DNA from: Streptococcus panodentis
GTDB lineage: Bacteria; Bacillota; Bacilli; Lactobacillales; Streptococcaceae
Length of the DNA stretch: 64,000 nucleotides
Direction: 5' to 3'
Assembly (NCBI RefSeq): GCF_017884005.1
Contig: NZ_QFAY01000001.1
Location: 111,682-175,681, forward strand
The translations under genes and the position numbers were made by a program. Of this stretch, positions 45,611 through 54,192 are shown one piece after another. The first letter of the stretch is position 1; every line of letters begins with the position of its first letter. The notes under the pieces are model-generated. The model saw only the letters and a list, made by a program, of their open reading frames with translations. It was not told where the DNA came from and did not search any database.

Positions 45611-48100
45611 ATGAATAAAATAAAAATTATCAGCAATCCTTATGAAAAGGTTGTTTCTTTTGAGCGTTGGAGCAATCAGTCTGATTCCTGGATACCTATT
45701 GATGAAGACAGCAATTCCAATAGTAAGTTGATCAGCAATGAATACAAATCAGGCTTTTTTCCTTTTAAAGTTCATGACATTGTCCAACAGATAAGTACAG
45801 AATACTCCAATCCAGATGAAAAGCTGATTCTCTATTTTTCAGGCAGCGATGATGAGTTTCAGGAATTGGAGAGTCTGGCAGCAGGTGGAAATTTTTCTAA
45901 TATTGAAGTTGAGAAGTCTGGCAATTACTTAGAAAATGCTAGGGATATTCTGCCTGAGATTAATCGGATTTTCAAGAAACTAGATCCTTTAATTACCAAA
46001 AACATTGAAGACGACAATGGTGAGATTCAGCAGCAACTAAAGCGATTTTCTGACGCTTCAAACGATACAGTCCCTGTCTGCGTGCTGGGAACATATAGTG
46101 CTGGTAAATCAACTTTCATCAATTCCTTGATTGGATGTGAATTGCTTCCGAGTGCTGAAACACCAGTCACAGCGAAAGTATATAAAATTTCTTCTATCCC
46201 TCACAAAGATAGAGCAAATATCAATTTTACTCTTCATAATGAAGAGGTCAAAATTCAATTCAGAGACGATAAATTAGTGGTATATAATTTATCAGAGGAT
46301 GAGGAATTAAGGGAGAATATTGAGGAAATTTTAGATTCAGAAAAAACTGAAACAATTATTGAAAAGGTTCGTTTAGTACTGGAAGAAATTAACGATTTCT
46401 CAGATGAAGGTGAATTAGGAGATTTGATTGAGATTGAAGTGCCCTTTAGCGCCAGTACTCTTGATACCGTCAATTATAAAATTGCAATATTTGACACACC
46501 AGGCTCCAACTCTTCAACGAATCTGCAGCACTCTGATGTTTTGGATAAGGCTATGAAAGGAATGTCTAACGGCCTTCCGATTTTCGTAACGGACAGCAGC
46601 TCTATGGACAGCACCGACAATGACAATTTGAAAGAAAAATTAAAGGAAGTTGCCGGACTGGACAGCCGTTTTACAATGATTGCAGTAAACAAGGCAGAAG
46701 CGGCCGATTTGAGCTTGAGACGATTTCAAAAAGAATCATTCAAACGAAAAATCATGAATCAGTCTATTCCGCGAGAGCTATATGCACAGGGAATCTTCTA
46801 TGTTTCTTCCATTCTTGGGCTGGGGTCTAAGCTGGATGGGCAGTTAAAAGGAGAGTTTTATTCTGAGCAGTTTGATACTTACAGGGAAAAATACTCAAAC
46901 TCAAACAATCCTTACTATAAAAGGTTATTTGAGTTTAATATCATTCCCAAGCAAATGATTCCTTCAATGATTAAAAGTGCAGAATGCCACTCCAATCTAA
47001 TCTATGCTAACAGTGGGTTATCAACTATTGAAGACACTATTAAAATTTTTGTAAATAAGTATTCGCATTATGATAAATGCCAGCAAGCTAGGGATACTCT
47101 GGATAAATTAATCATCAAAACCAATCAGGAGATTGAGGAGAAAAACAAAGACTTAAGCAATCATAGGAAAGATTTACAAGATAAGCTTGAATCTCAAAAA
47201 ATATCTATTCTGGAAATAATCGACTCTTGTATTGATAAGGAAGAAGAAGACCTTATTGTTCGCTATCCAAATGAAATGTCTAATTTTTTACAACATCTGA
47301 CTCAGCATCTAAAAAAGGAAGAGGCAGAATCTTTGTACAAGGCTTTCTATGACCGGCTATCTGCTGAAATTGCCGAAGATGAGCCTCGTCTTGCCGACGG
47401 CTTTGGACGCGAGGATGAAAATACAGATGTTCTAACAAAAATTCTGGGGCATGTAGAGAGCTCACTAAATGACTATAAAGCAGGCGAAGCTAGACGGAGA
47501 AAATTGGAGCAGGATGCCTCAGCCGAATTGCTGAATGGGATGAAAGAGCGCTTTAGCAGTGAATTGATTGCTGCTAAAGAAAGTTTCAATCAGATCTCAA
47601 AACAATTTTTTATTAATGCTACATCCGAAATTCGGCAAACCTTGGAGGAAATCATTACTGGTGATTTGAATCTTCAGCCAGAGAAGAGAAAGGAGATTTC
47701 GGATATCATCATTTCCTATGAAATCATTGATTTCGCTCAGCTTGATTTAGGGAAATTTAACCGGGATGAATTGAGTTACATCTTCCGAATCGGCGACTAT
47801 CGTTTAAAGTCAAACAAAATCAATATTGCCGGACTGACTAGTACCTATAATAGGGAATTTAAGGCTAAGTTAGTTGAGTTTAGCGAAACAATTAAGTCTG
47901 AACACCAATCGAAGTTTAAAAATTGGGTTCAGGATTTGGTAAGTCTTGTTAAAAATAACATTGTTGAATTCAGCCCTGAGCTGAAAGAAAAAGATCAAAA
48001 GATTCAAAAAGTTATGAAAGAGATATACAGTCTTGAGGAGCAGCAGGCACAAATTGAAGCTTATGTAAATGAAATCAAACGGATGACAACTTGGAAATAA
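45611..48100 (+). CDS. dynamin-like GTPase
   Basis: An 829-residue large GTPase. After about 150 residues without a recognised domain come G1 GTYSAGKST (160-168), a Thr-containing switch (ETPVTAK), G3 DTPG (295-298) and G4 NKAE (360-363), all typical of bacterial dynamin-like proteins. The C-terminal half is long, charged and largely helical with coiled-coil character (about 490-560 and 620-829), as in the dynamin stalk. No transmembrane segment is obvious, so membrane contact would be peripheral. It starts an apparent operon: the ATPase gene follows after 27 bp. Bacterial dynamins act in membrane remodelling and several antiphage systems; the role here is open. Confidence 0.85.
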   Translation: MNKIKIISNPYEKVVSFERWSNQSDSWIPIDEDSNSNSKLISNEYKSGFFPFKVHDIVQQISTEYSNPDEKLILYFSGSDDEFQELESLAAGGNFSNIEVEKSGNYLENARDILPEINRIFKKLDPLITKNIEDDNGEIQQQLKRFSDASNDTVPVCVLGTYSAGKSTFINSLIGCELLPSAETPVTAKVYKISSIPHKDRANINFTLHNEEVKIQFRDDKLVVYNLSEDEELRENIEEILDSEKTETIIEKVRLVLEEINDFSDEGELGDLIEIEVPFSASTLDTVNYKIAIFDTPGSNSSTNLQHSDVLDKAMKGMSNGLPIFVTDSSSMDSTDNDNLKEKLKEVAGLDSRFTMIAVNKAEAADLSLRRFQKESFKRKIMNQSIPRELYAQGIFYVSSILGLGSKLDGQLKGEFYSEQFDTYREKYSNSNNPYYKRLFEFNIIPKQMIPSMIKSAECHSNLIYANSGLSTIEDTIKIFVNKYSHYDKCQQARDTLDKLIIKTNQEIEEKNKDLSNHRKDLQDKLESQKISILEIIDSCIDKEEEDLIVRYPNEMSNFLQHLTQHLKKEEAESLYKAFYDRLSAEIAEDEPRLADGFGREDENTDVLTKILGHVESSLNDYKAGEARRRKLEQDASAELLNGMKERFSSELIAAKESFNQISKQFFINATSEIRQTLEEIITGDLNLQPEKRKEISDIIISYEIIDFAQLDLGKFNRDELSYIFRIGDYRLKSNKINIAGLTSTYNREFKAKLVEFSETIKSEHQSKFKNWVQDLVSLVKNNIVEFSPELKEKDQKIQKVMKEIYSLEEQQAQIEAYVNEIKRMTTWK

Positions 48101-48127
48101 AGTTTTGTTTTATTTGAGGGAGTAGTT

Positions 48128-51100
48128 ATGGGAATCAAAAAATTGATAAACAGAGCTGGAGCAAAGGCAGCTGACAAAATAGCTAAGCTGTCAGCTTTAA
48201 GCCCAGAACAGTTAAAAGCGGTTGAGGAGCAAAAGGAGAAATATCTTGCAGATCAGCCAGATATCAGCGATGAAGAATTAACAAGCAGGTTGCTGGCTTC
48301 TTGCGGCGTTGAGATTTTCAATTCTTATTTAGAGCAGATAAAGGAGCTGTATATTCCTCTGGAAAATGCTGCTGAATTTGATGATGTATTTAATCCATCT
48401 TATAATATCCGTTATTTCAATATTACTAAATGGGTGACAGACAAGAAGGAAAACAGTCTTGAAAAGTTAGTGAATGTTTACGAAGTTCTTTCTAATGAAC
48501 ACTGCAATATTGGCTTGGTATTTCATCGGACTGAAAATGACACCCAAGTTTACTTAGCTGTCATAAACACTCAAAACGCAACTGACAATGTGAATATTGA
48601 GAATTATAGAAAAAGATTGCTGGAAGCTATCAAAGGAAACTTCCCAGGGTCCACAGTGAGAGACGAAATCGGAAGAGGTCGTATCCCGGCTTTAAACAAT
48701 CACAAACCTTACTCTGTCGCCACTGTATCCAATCTTCCGGCTGCAAAATCTGAAAAATTCATCAGTCAAACGATTGAAAAACTGATTGACGGAATCGTGC
48801 CGGAAAATCCGAGTCAAGATTACACTTTAATCCTTTTAGCTAGTCCAATTCAGGATATTGAAAACCGTAAATTGCGGCTGTCTGAGCTTTATTCAGCCTT
48901 AGCTCCATTTGAAAGATGGCAGACGAATTATACTTTTACGTCTTCAGATTCGACGACTTCTATGGCTACTTTTGGGGTCAATGTCGGAGCCAGCGCAGGC
49001 ATCCAGCATGGCCATAATCAGGCGGTCAACCAGTCTTCGGGAACAACAGAGTCCAGCGGAGATTCGACGACGGATTCGACAGGGCAGACCGATGGAACCA
49101 ATAGCAGTCATACTAGCGGAGAGAGTAAAGGTTCGTCTGATACTGTCGGAGGCGGAGCGAATTACAGTGAAAACGCTGGGGTTACTCTTGGAGCTCCTAA
49201 TGTTGCAAGCGTAAATGTTGGTGCTAGTGTAGGTGCTCATGCGGAATATAGTCATAGTTGGAACAGAGGTACTTCGGTTTCTGATACGATTGGTAAGAGC
49301 ACTGCAAAAACGGTTGGGAAAGCCCTGACTAAAACTGCCAGCAAGGCTATTTCTGAGACACTGGGAAAAACTGTGGGCGCCTCTCGGGCAGTGAATTTTG
49401 GTTCCAATATCGGTGCTAACTTTGCCCGCGCCTCAAATGTCACAGCAACGGTTGGCAAAAATGAGGGAATCACCCAGAATTTTATGAACCATACGATTCA
49501 CCATGCTCTATCTGTACTGGATGAGCAGATGAAGCGGTTCGAAAAAGGAACGGCTCTGGGCATGTGGGAATTTGCTGCCTATGTAGTTAGCGAAGATCAG
49601 AATATTGCCAATAATGTTGCCCACACCTATCTGGCTTTGACTCAGGGGGAAGAATCCTATATGAGCAGGTCATCTGTTAATCTTTGGCGGGGCGATATGG
49701 GAGAAAGCAGCAGCAATGCCCGAGAAATTGTCAGTTATTTGCGCGATTTGCGCCATCCTCTGTTTGGGCTGAATCCAAATATTTTGCTTAATGATTCAAG
49801 CTACTGTGTTTATCCTGCTTTGGTTACTCCGACTGTTCCTTTATCTGGACAAGAGTTGGCTTATTCCTTGAATTTTCCGCAAAAGTCCATTCCTGGACTT
49901 CCAATTCTGGAGTGTACTGAGTTTGGCAGAAATATTGTTTCCTATGATTTGAATGAGACACAGGATGAAAAGCTGCACTTAGGTCATATTTTCCATATGA
50001 ATCATGAGGAAAATATCTCAGTGGATCTGTCACAAAATTCCCTGACTTCACATGCCTTTATCACTGGTAGTACCGGCTCTGGTAAAAGCAATACCATTTA
50101 TCAGCTGCTAAATGAGGCTCGTGAGAATGAGGTGAAATTCCTTGTGGTGGAGCCAGCTAAAGGAGAGTATAAGCATGTCTTTGGTAACGATGAGGATGTT
50201 TCCGTCTATGGGACCAATCCTAGCCTAACACCGCTGTTGCAGTTAAATCCCTTTAGTTTTTCAAAAGAAATCCATTTGTTGGAACATCTTGACCGGCTGA
50301 TTGAGATTTTCAATGTCTGCTGGCCTATGTACGCCGCTATGCCAGCCGTTCTTAAGAAAGCTGTCGAAAAATCTTATGAAGATTGCGGCTGGGACTTAAT
50401 TGCATCAACAAATCCTTACGGCAATCTCTATCCAAACTTTCAGGATGTAGCTGATAATATAAAAGAAATTATTGATTCCAGTGAATACGATAATGAAAAC
50501 AAGGGAGCTTACAAAGGAGCCCTTCTGACACGGATAGAATCGTTGACAAATGGGATTAACGGATTGATTTTTTCTCAGAAGGAATTGTCTAATCAGGAGC
50601 TGTTTGATTCAAATGTTATTATCGACCTGAGCCGTGTAGGATCAACAGAGACTAAATCGCTGATTATGGGGATTTTGGTCTTGAAATTGCAGGAATATCG
50701 GATGACTCAGGCAGAAATGAATACAGAACTTCGCCATTTAACAGTTTTGGAAGAGGCCCATAATTTATTAAAGAGGACTTCAACTGAGCAGTCGTCAGAA
50801 TCCGGCAATCTTCTAGGAAAAAGCGTTGAAATGCTGGCCAATTCCATCGCAGAAATGAGAACCTACGGCGAAGGATTTATCATTGCTGACCAAGCTCCGG
50901 GACTTCTGGATTTATCTGTTATCCGTAACACCAACACCAAAATCATCATGCGCCTACCCGACCTGTCAGATCGGGAACTGGTCGGACGAGCGGCCAATCT
51001 AAATGATGACCAAATTTTGGAACTGGCCAAATTGCCAAAGGGTGTAGCAGCGGTCTACCAGAACGAGTGGATTCAGCCAGTTCTGTGTAAGGTGGAGAAA

Positions 51101-51592
51101 GTTGATTCGTTAGGAATATTTTCTAGAAACCAAACAAAATATTTTCAAAATGAGTCATTGAATACTAACGAAATAACTAGAGTGCTAGTTGACTGGATAT
51201 TAAATAAATGGATTTTGAGGATTGAAAGTACTGAATGCTTTGCTGTCATAAAAAAACAGCTTTTACACTCTAATTTGAAATCCAGATTGAAATATTTATT
51301 TTTGCATTATAATTCTTCCTTAGATAATAATGATACTATTTTAGGAGAATTATTGTATGAATTACTTGCGGCTAAACAAGCAATTGAGAATTCAAAAGAT
51401 TTGGATGATGTTTTCAAGTGGTCGGAATCGGTTGTAAATAACCTTGAACCTTCCATTAAAGGCTATAATTCTGAACAAATTAATTTAATTTTGTTACTTA
51501 TAATTAACGAACAGTCACGACGTGATAAAGAGTATGAAAATATTTTTAAAAAATTTGTGGAAAGTTACAAGGTTGAAGGAGGTGTATTCTGA
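48128..51592 (+). CDS. HerA/DUF87-type P-loop ATPase with a long Gly/Ser/Ala-rich insert
   Basis: An 1154-residue ATPase. Residues 1-270 are an unassigned domain with IENRKLRLSELYSALAPFER at its end. Residues about 272-450 are low in complexity (GVNVGASAG, SSGTTESSGDSTTDSTG, SKAISETLGKTVGAS). The motor follows: Walker A GSTGSGKS (647-654), a segment VVEPAKGEYKHVF, Walker B TVLEE (872-876) and AEMRTYGEGFIIADQAPGLL. This is the HerA-FtsK/VirB4 type that pumps DNA or protein through a ring. A last helical part (about 1010-1154) is AT-rich. It lies between a dynamin-like gene and a nuclease toxin gene (3 bp gap), suggesting a delivery or defence machine. Confidence 0.85.
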   Translation: MGIKKLINRAGAKAADKIAKLSALSPEQLKAVEEQKEKYLADQPDISDEELTSRLLASCGVEIFNSYLEQIKELYIPLENAAEFDDVFNPSYNIRYFNITKWVTDKKENSLEKLVNVYEVLSNEHCNIGLVFHRTENDTQVYLAVINTQNATDNVNIENYRKRLLEAIKGNFPGSTVRDEIGRGRIPALNNHKPYSVATVSNLPAAKSEKFISQTIEKLIDGIVPENPSQDYTLILLASPIQDIENRKLRLSELYSALAPFERWQTNYTFTSSDSTTSMATFGVNVGASAGIQHGHNQAVNQSSGTTESSGDSTTDSTGQTDGTNSSHTSGESKGSSDTVGGGANYSENAGVTLGAPNVASVNVGASVGAHAEYSHSWNRGTSVSDTIGKSTAKTVGKALTKTASKAISETLGKTVGASRAVNFGSNIGANFARASNVTATVGKNEGITQNFMNHTIHHALSVLDEQMKRFEKGTALGMWEFAAYVVSEDQNIANNVAHTYLALTQGEESYMSRSSVNLWRGDMGESSSNAREIVSYLRDLRHPLFGLNPNILLNDSSYCVYPALVTPTVPLSGQELAYSLNFPQKSIPGLPILECTEFGRNIVSYDLNETQDEKLHLGHIFHMNHEENISVDLSQNSLTSHAFITGSTGSGKSNTIYQLLNEARENEVKFLVVEPAKGEYKHVFGNDEDVSVYGTNPSLTPLLQLNPFSFSKEIHLLEHLDRLIEIFNVCWPMYAAMPAVLKKAVEKSYEDCGWDLIASTNPYGNLYPNFQDVADNIKEIIDSSEYDNENKGAYKGALLTRIESLTNGINGLIFSQKELSNQELFDSNVIIDLSRVGSTETKSLIMGILVLKLQEYRMTQAEMNTELRHLTVLEEAHNLLKRTSTEQSSESGNLLGKSVEMLANSIAEMRTYGEGFIIADQAPGLLDLSVIRNTNTKIIMRLPDLSDRELVGRAANLNDDQILELAKLPKGVAAVYQNEWIQPVLCKVEKVDSLGIFSRNQTKYFQNESLNTNEITRVLVDWILNKWILRIESTECFAVIKKQLLHSNLKSRLKYLFLHYNSSLDNNDTILGELLYELLAAKQAIENSKDLDDVFKWSESVVNNLEPSIKGYNSEQINLILLLIINEQSRRDKEYENIFKKFVESYKVEGGVF

Positions 51593-51595
51593 ACT

Positions 51596-52237
51596 ATGAA
51601 TACTAATTTTACTGACTCATTGAATGTAAAGGAAAAAGAAACTGATAATTTCAAGAAAATTACACCAGAAACGGGGATTACCTTAGAAGAAGCAAGAGAC
51701 TTCACAAAGAATCTATTATCAAAAGCTTCAGAGAATAGAATCAAGGACATTGATTCAAACACTGATAGTGAAAAAGTAGTAAAAAATATACCTTCAGCAA
51801 ATGGTGAATGGGAAGGTGAACCAGGTAATTCAAAATGGATACCAGATGATGAATCTATTAATCCAAATCTTCAAACAAATCCTGAACAAAAAAATTGGGG
51901 AGATATAAAACAAGAGTACAACTTTGATGGGATAGTTTTTAGAAATTGTGAACCTGATTTTTCTAAAGTGAGTAAAGGAACTGTAGAAATTGATTCATTT
52001 AGTGAAAACAGAGCCAAAAACTTTGCACAAGCAGACATACAGTTAGCTAAGCAGCGGAATTGTTCCCCAGAAGAGATTAGACAGTTCAGAAAGGAAAATA
52101 AACTGACTTGGCATGAAAGAAGCGATATGAAAACTATGGATTTAGTTCCTAGTATAATTCATGGTGGTATACCGCATAGCGGAGGAATTGCTAGAATAAA
52201 AGCTTTGGGTAAAGAAGGAGGGGAAAACAATGAATAA
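51596..52237 (+). CDS. WHE-type HNH/Endo VII nuclease toxin
   Basis: A 213-residue protein. The middle has ANGEWEGEPGNSKWIPDD, a segment common just before toxin tips of polymorphic toxins. The C-terminus holds LTWHERSDMKTMDLVPSIIH and GGIPHSGGIARIK, the conserved core of WHH/WHE-type HNH nucleases (Trp172, His173, Glu174, His189, His194). DNA or RNA cleavage is expected from the family. There is no signal peptide, LXG or WXG100 domain and the N-terminal 100 residues are short and polar, so export would need the upstream machine or another route. The stop overlaps the next gene by 8 bp, as for toxin-immunity pairs. The ribosome site AAGGAGG is rather far (about 12 nt). Confidence 0.85.
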   Translation: MNTNFTDSLNVKEKETDNFKKITPETGITLEEARDFTKNLLSKASENRIKDIDSNTDSEKVVKNIPSANGEWEGEPGNSKWIPDDESINPNLQTNPEQKNWGDIKQEYNFDGIVFRNCEPDFSKVSKGTVEIDSFSENRAKNFAQADIQLAKQRNCSPEEIRQFRKENKLTWHERSDMKTMDLVPSIIHGGIPHSGGIARIKALGKEGGENNE

Positions 52238-52607
52238 TAGTATTTTTGGAGAAATGGCTTTCAATTTAGGTTTTGATACAAAGTTGGAAATTAGTATATT
52301 CTCAAGAAGCCAAAACGTGCTTGTTACGGCAGAGGCGTTCAGAGAATCAGACGGAGTAACTGACTCGCAAGAAAAAACTTTTGTAGAGTTTAAGAAGAAG
52401 AAAAACGAATATCTTGTGAAGCTTGAAAATTTATTGCTTGCAAAATACGGTGTAGAGGCTAAAGAAAGATTTTCTGTCACACAGATTTTAATCAGCAGAG
52501 ATGGTAAATTGGCAGTTTTATTTGATGATAGTGAAGATGAAGATGAAGGGATTGCTGTTCAGTTGATTCCAACATATTTCATTGAAATACAGTCCAATTA
52601 CTTATGA
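52230..52607 (+). CDS. probable immunity protein (DUF6985-like)
   Basis: A 125-residue acidic cytoplasmic protein beginning MNNSIFGEMAFNLGFDTKLE and containing the helical SQEKTFVEFKKKKNEYLVKL and a late RDGKLAVLFDDSEDEDEGIA. The layout matches small DUF6985-type proteins often found next to polymorphic toxins. It overlaps the toxin stop by 8 bp with GGAGGGGAAA as ribosome site, so toxin and antidote would be co-translated. The immunity role is inferred from position and acidity. Confidence 0.65.
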   Translation: MNNSIFGEMAFNLGFDTKLEISIFSRSQNVLVTAEAFRESDGVTDSQEKTFVEFKKKKNEYLVKLENLLLAKYGVEAKERFSVTQILISRDGKLAVLFDDSEDEDEGIAVQLIPTYFIEIQSNYL

Positions 52608-52717
52608 TTGGGCCTATTAAAGAGTTTAGCAGGTTTGAAACAACTTATAGTGATTTATCAAAGTTATCACAGGAGACTGAATATGCTCATAACCTATCCA
52701 GCTTTGTTTTATTATGA
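52604..52717 (+). CDS. 37-residue ORF between the immunity gene and hicB
   Basis: Starts within the immunity stop (ATGA) and reads MIGPIKEFSRFETTYSDLSK and LSQETEYAHNLSSFVLL. It has no clear ribosome site and overlaps the start of the HicB-like gene in another frame. It may be the relic of a second immunity or toxin gene whose rest was lost. Weak call. Confidence 0.25.
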   Translation: MIGPIKEFSRFETTYSDLSKLSQETEYAHNLSSFVLL

Positions 52718-53138
52718 TGATTCTGAGGGTGAAGATGTGGCGCCTTACTTTGTCTGGTTTCCGGATATTGGCGGGGTGGGGACCCAAGGCAGGGATATTT
52801 CTGATGCCATCTTTATGGCTTCGGATTACCTGGGCTTGATGGTGGCGGATTTGATTGAAAAGAATCAGGAGCTTCCTGTGCCGTCCAATCTCAAGAGCCT
52901 GTCTTTGACTGAGAACAATCCTTTTAAGGATGATGCTGAAATCACGTTGGATTTTGATCCGGACAAGTCTTTTATTTCATTTGTCAATGTGGATGTGGCA
53001 GCATATCTGGGCCAGCAGGAGCCTGTCAAGAAGACCCTGACCATTCCCCGCTGGGCGGATAAGCTGGGCCGGGAAATGGGACTGAATTTTTCCCAGACCC
53101 TGACCGACGCCATTGCGGATAAGAAATTACATGCCTAG
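52683..53138 (+). CDS. HicB-family antitoxin-like protein, no partner toxin adjacent
   Basis: A 151-residue HicB-like protein. The N-terminal HicB fold is in YPALFYYDDSEGEDVAPYFV, WFPDIGGVGTQGRDISDAIF and MASDYLGLMVADLIEKN; the C-terminal IPRWADKLGREMGLNFSQTL resembles the DNA-binding tail of such antitoxins. The ATG at 52683 has AGGAG 8 nt upstream. The usual hicA toxin gene is not visible on either side, so it is orphan or has taken a regulatory role. Confidence 0.75.
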   Translation: MLITYPALFYYDDSEGEDVAPYFVWFPDIGGVGTQGRDISDAIFMASDYLGLMVADLIEKNQELPVPSNLKSLSLTENNPFKDDAEITLDFDPDKSFISFVNVDVAAYLGQQEPVKKTLTIPRWADKLGREMGLNFSQTLTDAIADKKLHA

Positions 53139-53198
53139 CTCCCATGGTGCTAGGCTGTTTCTTTCGTTTGGAATGTCCCCGAACCCCTCTCAATGTGA

Positions 53199-53204
53199 TA
53201 TAAT
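53199..53204 (+). promoter_or_regulatory. extended -10 promoter of the GNAT gene
   Basis: TGATATAAT about 50 bp before the start at 53256. Confidence 0.5.
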
Positions 53205-53255
53205 AGGGTAACTTTAGCAGCGGGCCGGGGCATGGTCCGCAGAAAGCGAGGAATG

Positions 53256-53801
53256 ATGTCTTTAACCAGTCAGATTATTACAGCAGATTTTCCGGATTTG
53301 GATAAGGTGGAGCAGCTGAATGAGGAGGCTTTTCCTGAGGAAGAACGGGTGCCTTTGGCGGAGCTGCTCCGCTACGGCAACGGTGATACTTCTAATTTTT
53401 TCGCCTTTTATGATGGGGGCGAATTTGTCGGTTTTGCTTTTGCCGTGCATAATGCCAGCATGTTTTATATCAGCTTCTTTGCAGTGGCCTCTCATTTGCG
53501 CAGTCATGGCTACGGCGGTCAGATTATTGATAAGTTGATTGATTTTTACCAAAAGACCATGGTGCTGGAAGTGGAAAGGGTGGATGAGCCCTGCGACAAT
53601 CTGGATCAGCGCTTGGCGCGCATGGACTTTTACCGGCAGAATGGTTTTCGTTCGGCGGATGCTTTCTTGGAATATGAGGGTCTGAGCTTTGAGATTCTCT
53701 ATCGCGGACCTGCCTTTGATGAGGCAGCTTATCGGGATATTTTTCGTCTGATACAGAAAGAGGGCGCTTTTGATTTTGAGATCAAACGGCGCGATGGTTA
53801 G
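53256..53801 (+). CDS. GNAT family N-acetyltransferase
   Basis: A 181-residue GNAT protein. ISFFAVASHLRSHGYGGQII is a motif A variant with the RxxGxG acetyl-CoA loop slightly altered (RSHGYG), and ARMDFYRQNGFR is the C-terminal motif. The start at 53256 (or the preceding ATG at 53253) follows GCGAGGAA. Substrate unknown. Confidence 0.8.
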   Translation: MSLTSQIITADFPDLDKVEQLNEEAFPEEERVPLAELLRYGNGDTSNFFAFYDGGEFVGFAFAVHNASMFYISFFAVASHLRSHGYGGQIIDKLIDFYQKTMVLEVERVDEPCDNLDQRLARMDFYRQNGFRSADAFLEYEGLSFEILYRGPAFDEAAYRDIFRLIQKEGAFDFEIKRRDG

Positions 53802-54192
53802 AATCCCTGTCTGCAGCCATGAATCATTTCACCATTTTAAGGTTAAGATTAGGCACATACATACAGTAGGTTTACTTTGCTTTTTTGTAACATATCTGTT
53901 ATAATATTTTATAAAGGCGTGCGGTTGCGCGCTCTTTTCTGTCTAATGAAGCTGGGACAACAGTACCCAACTTTCTATATTTTTGCCGTTAGTTTGCAAG
54001 ACGCAGTGGTTGAGAGAGATTCTGACTTTAGTCGACTAGAATCTCTCCTGCACAGTTCATTCGGCGCTTTGGTTCTATCAACCCCTGCTGAGCGGAGGTT
54101 GGAGTGAAAAAGCCTGGGGTTAGGCTGTTTCAGGTCAGCAACTAGAAAGGAAGACTTGCTGAAAAAATCGAAGACTCCGTCTTACCGATTTT
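53802..54192. other. noncoding region with a strong hairpin
   Basis: No gene found. It contains an isolated -10-like TTATAATAT near 53900, the streptococcal intergenic motif AGCTGGGACAACAG near 53950, and a perfect 10-bp stem GAGAGATTCT/AGAATCTCTC with a 14-nt loop (54014-54047) lacking a T tract. It could be a small RNA or part of the repeat that follows. Confidence 0.4.

Noticed and set aside
51596..52237. Type VII (LXG/WXG100) secretion as the export route of the nuclease toxin
   Set aside because: No LXG domain, WXG100 protein, EssC or other T7SS component is visible in the window; the route is left open.
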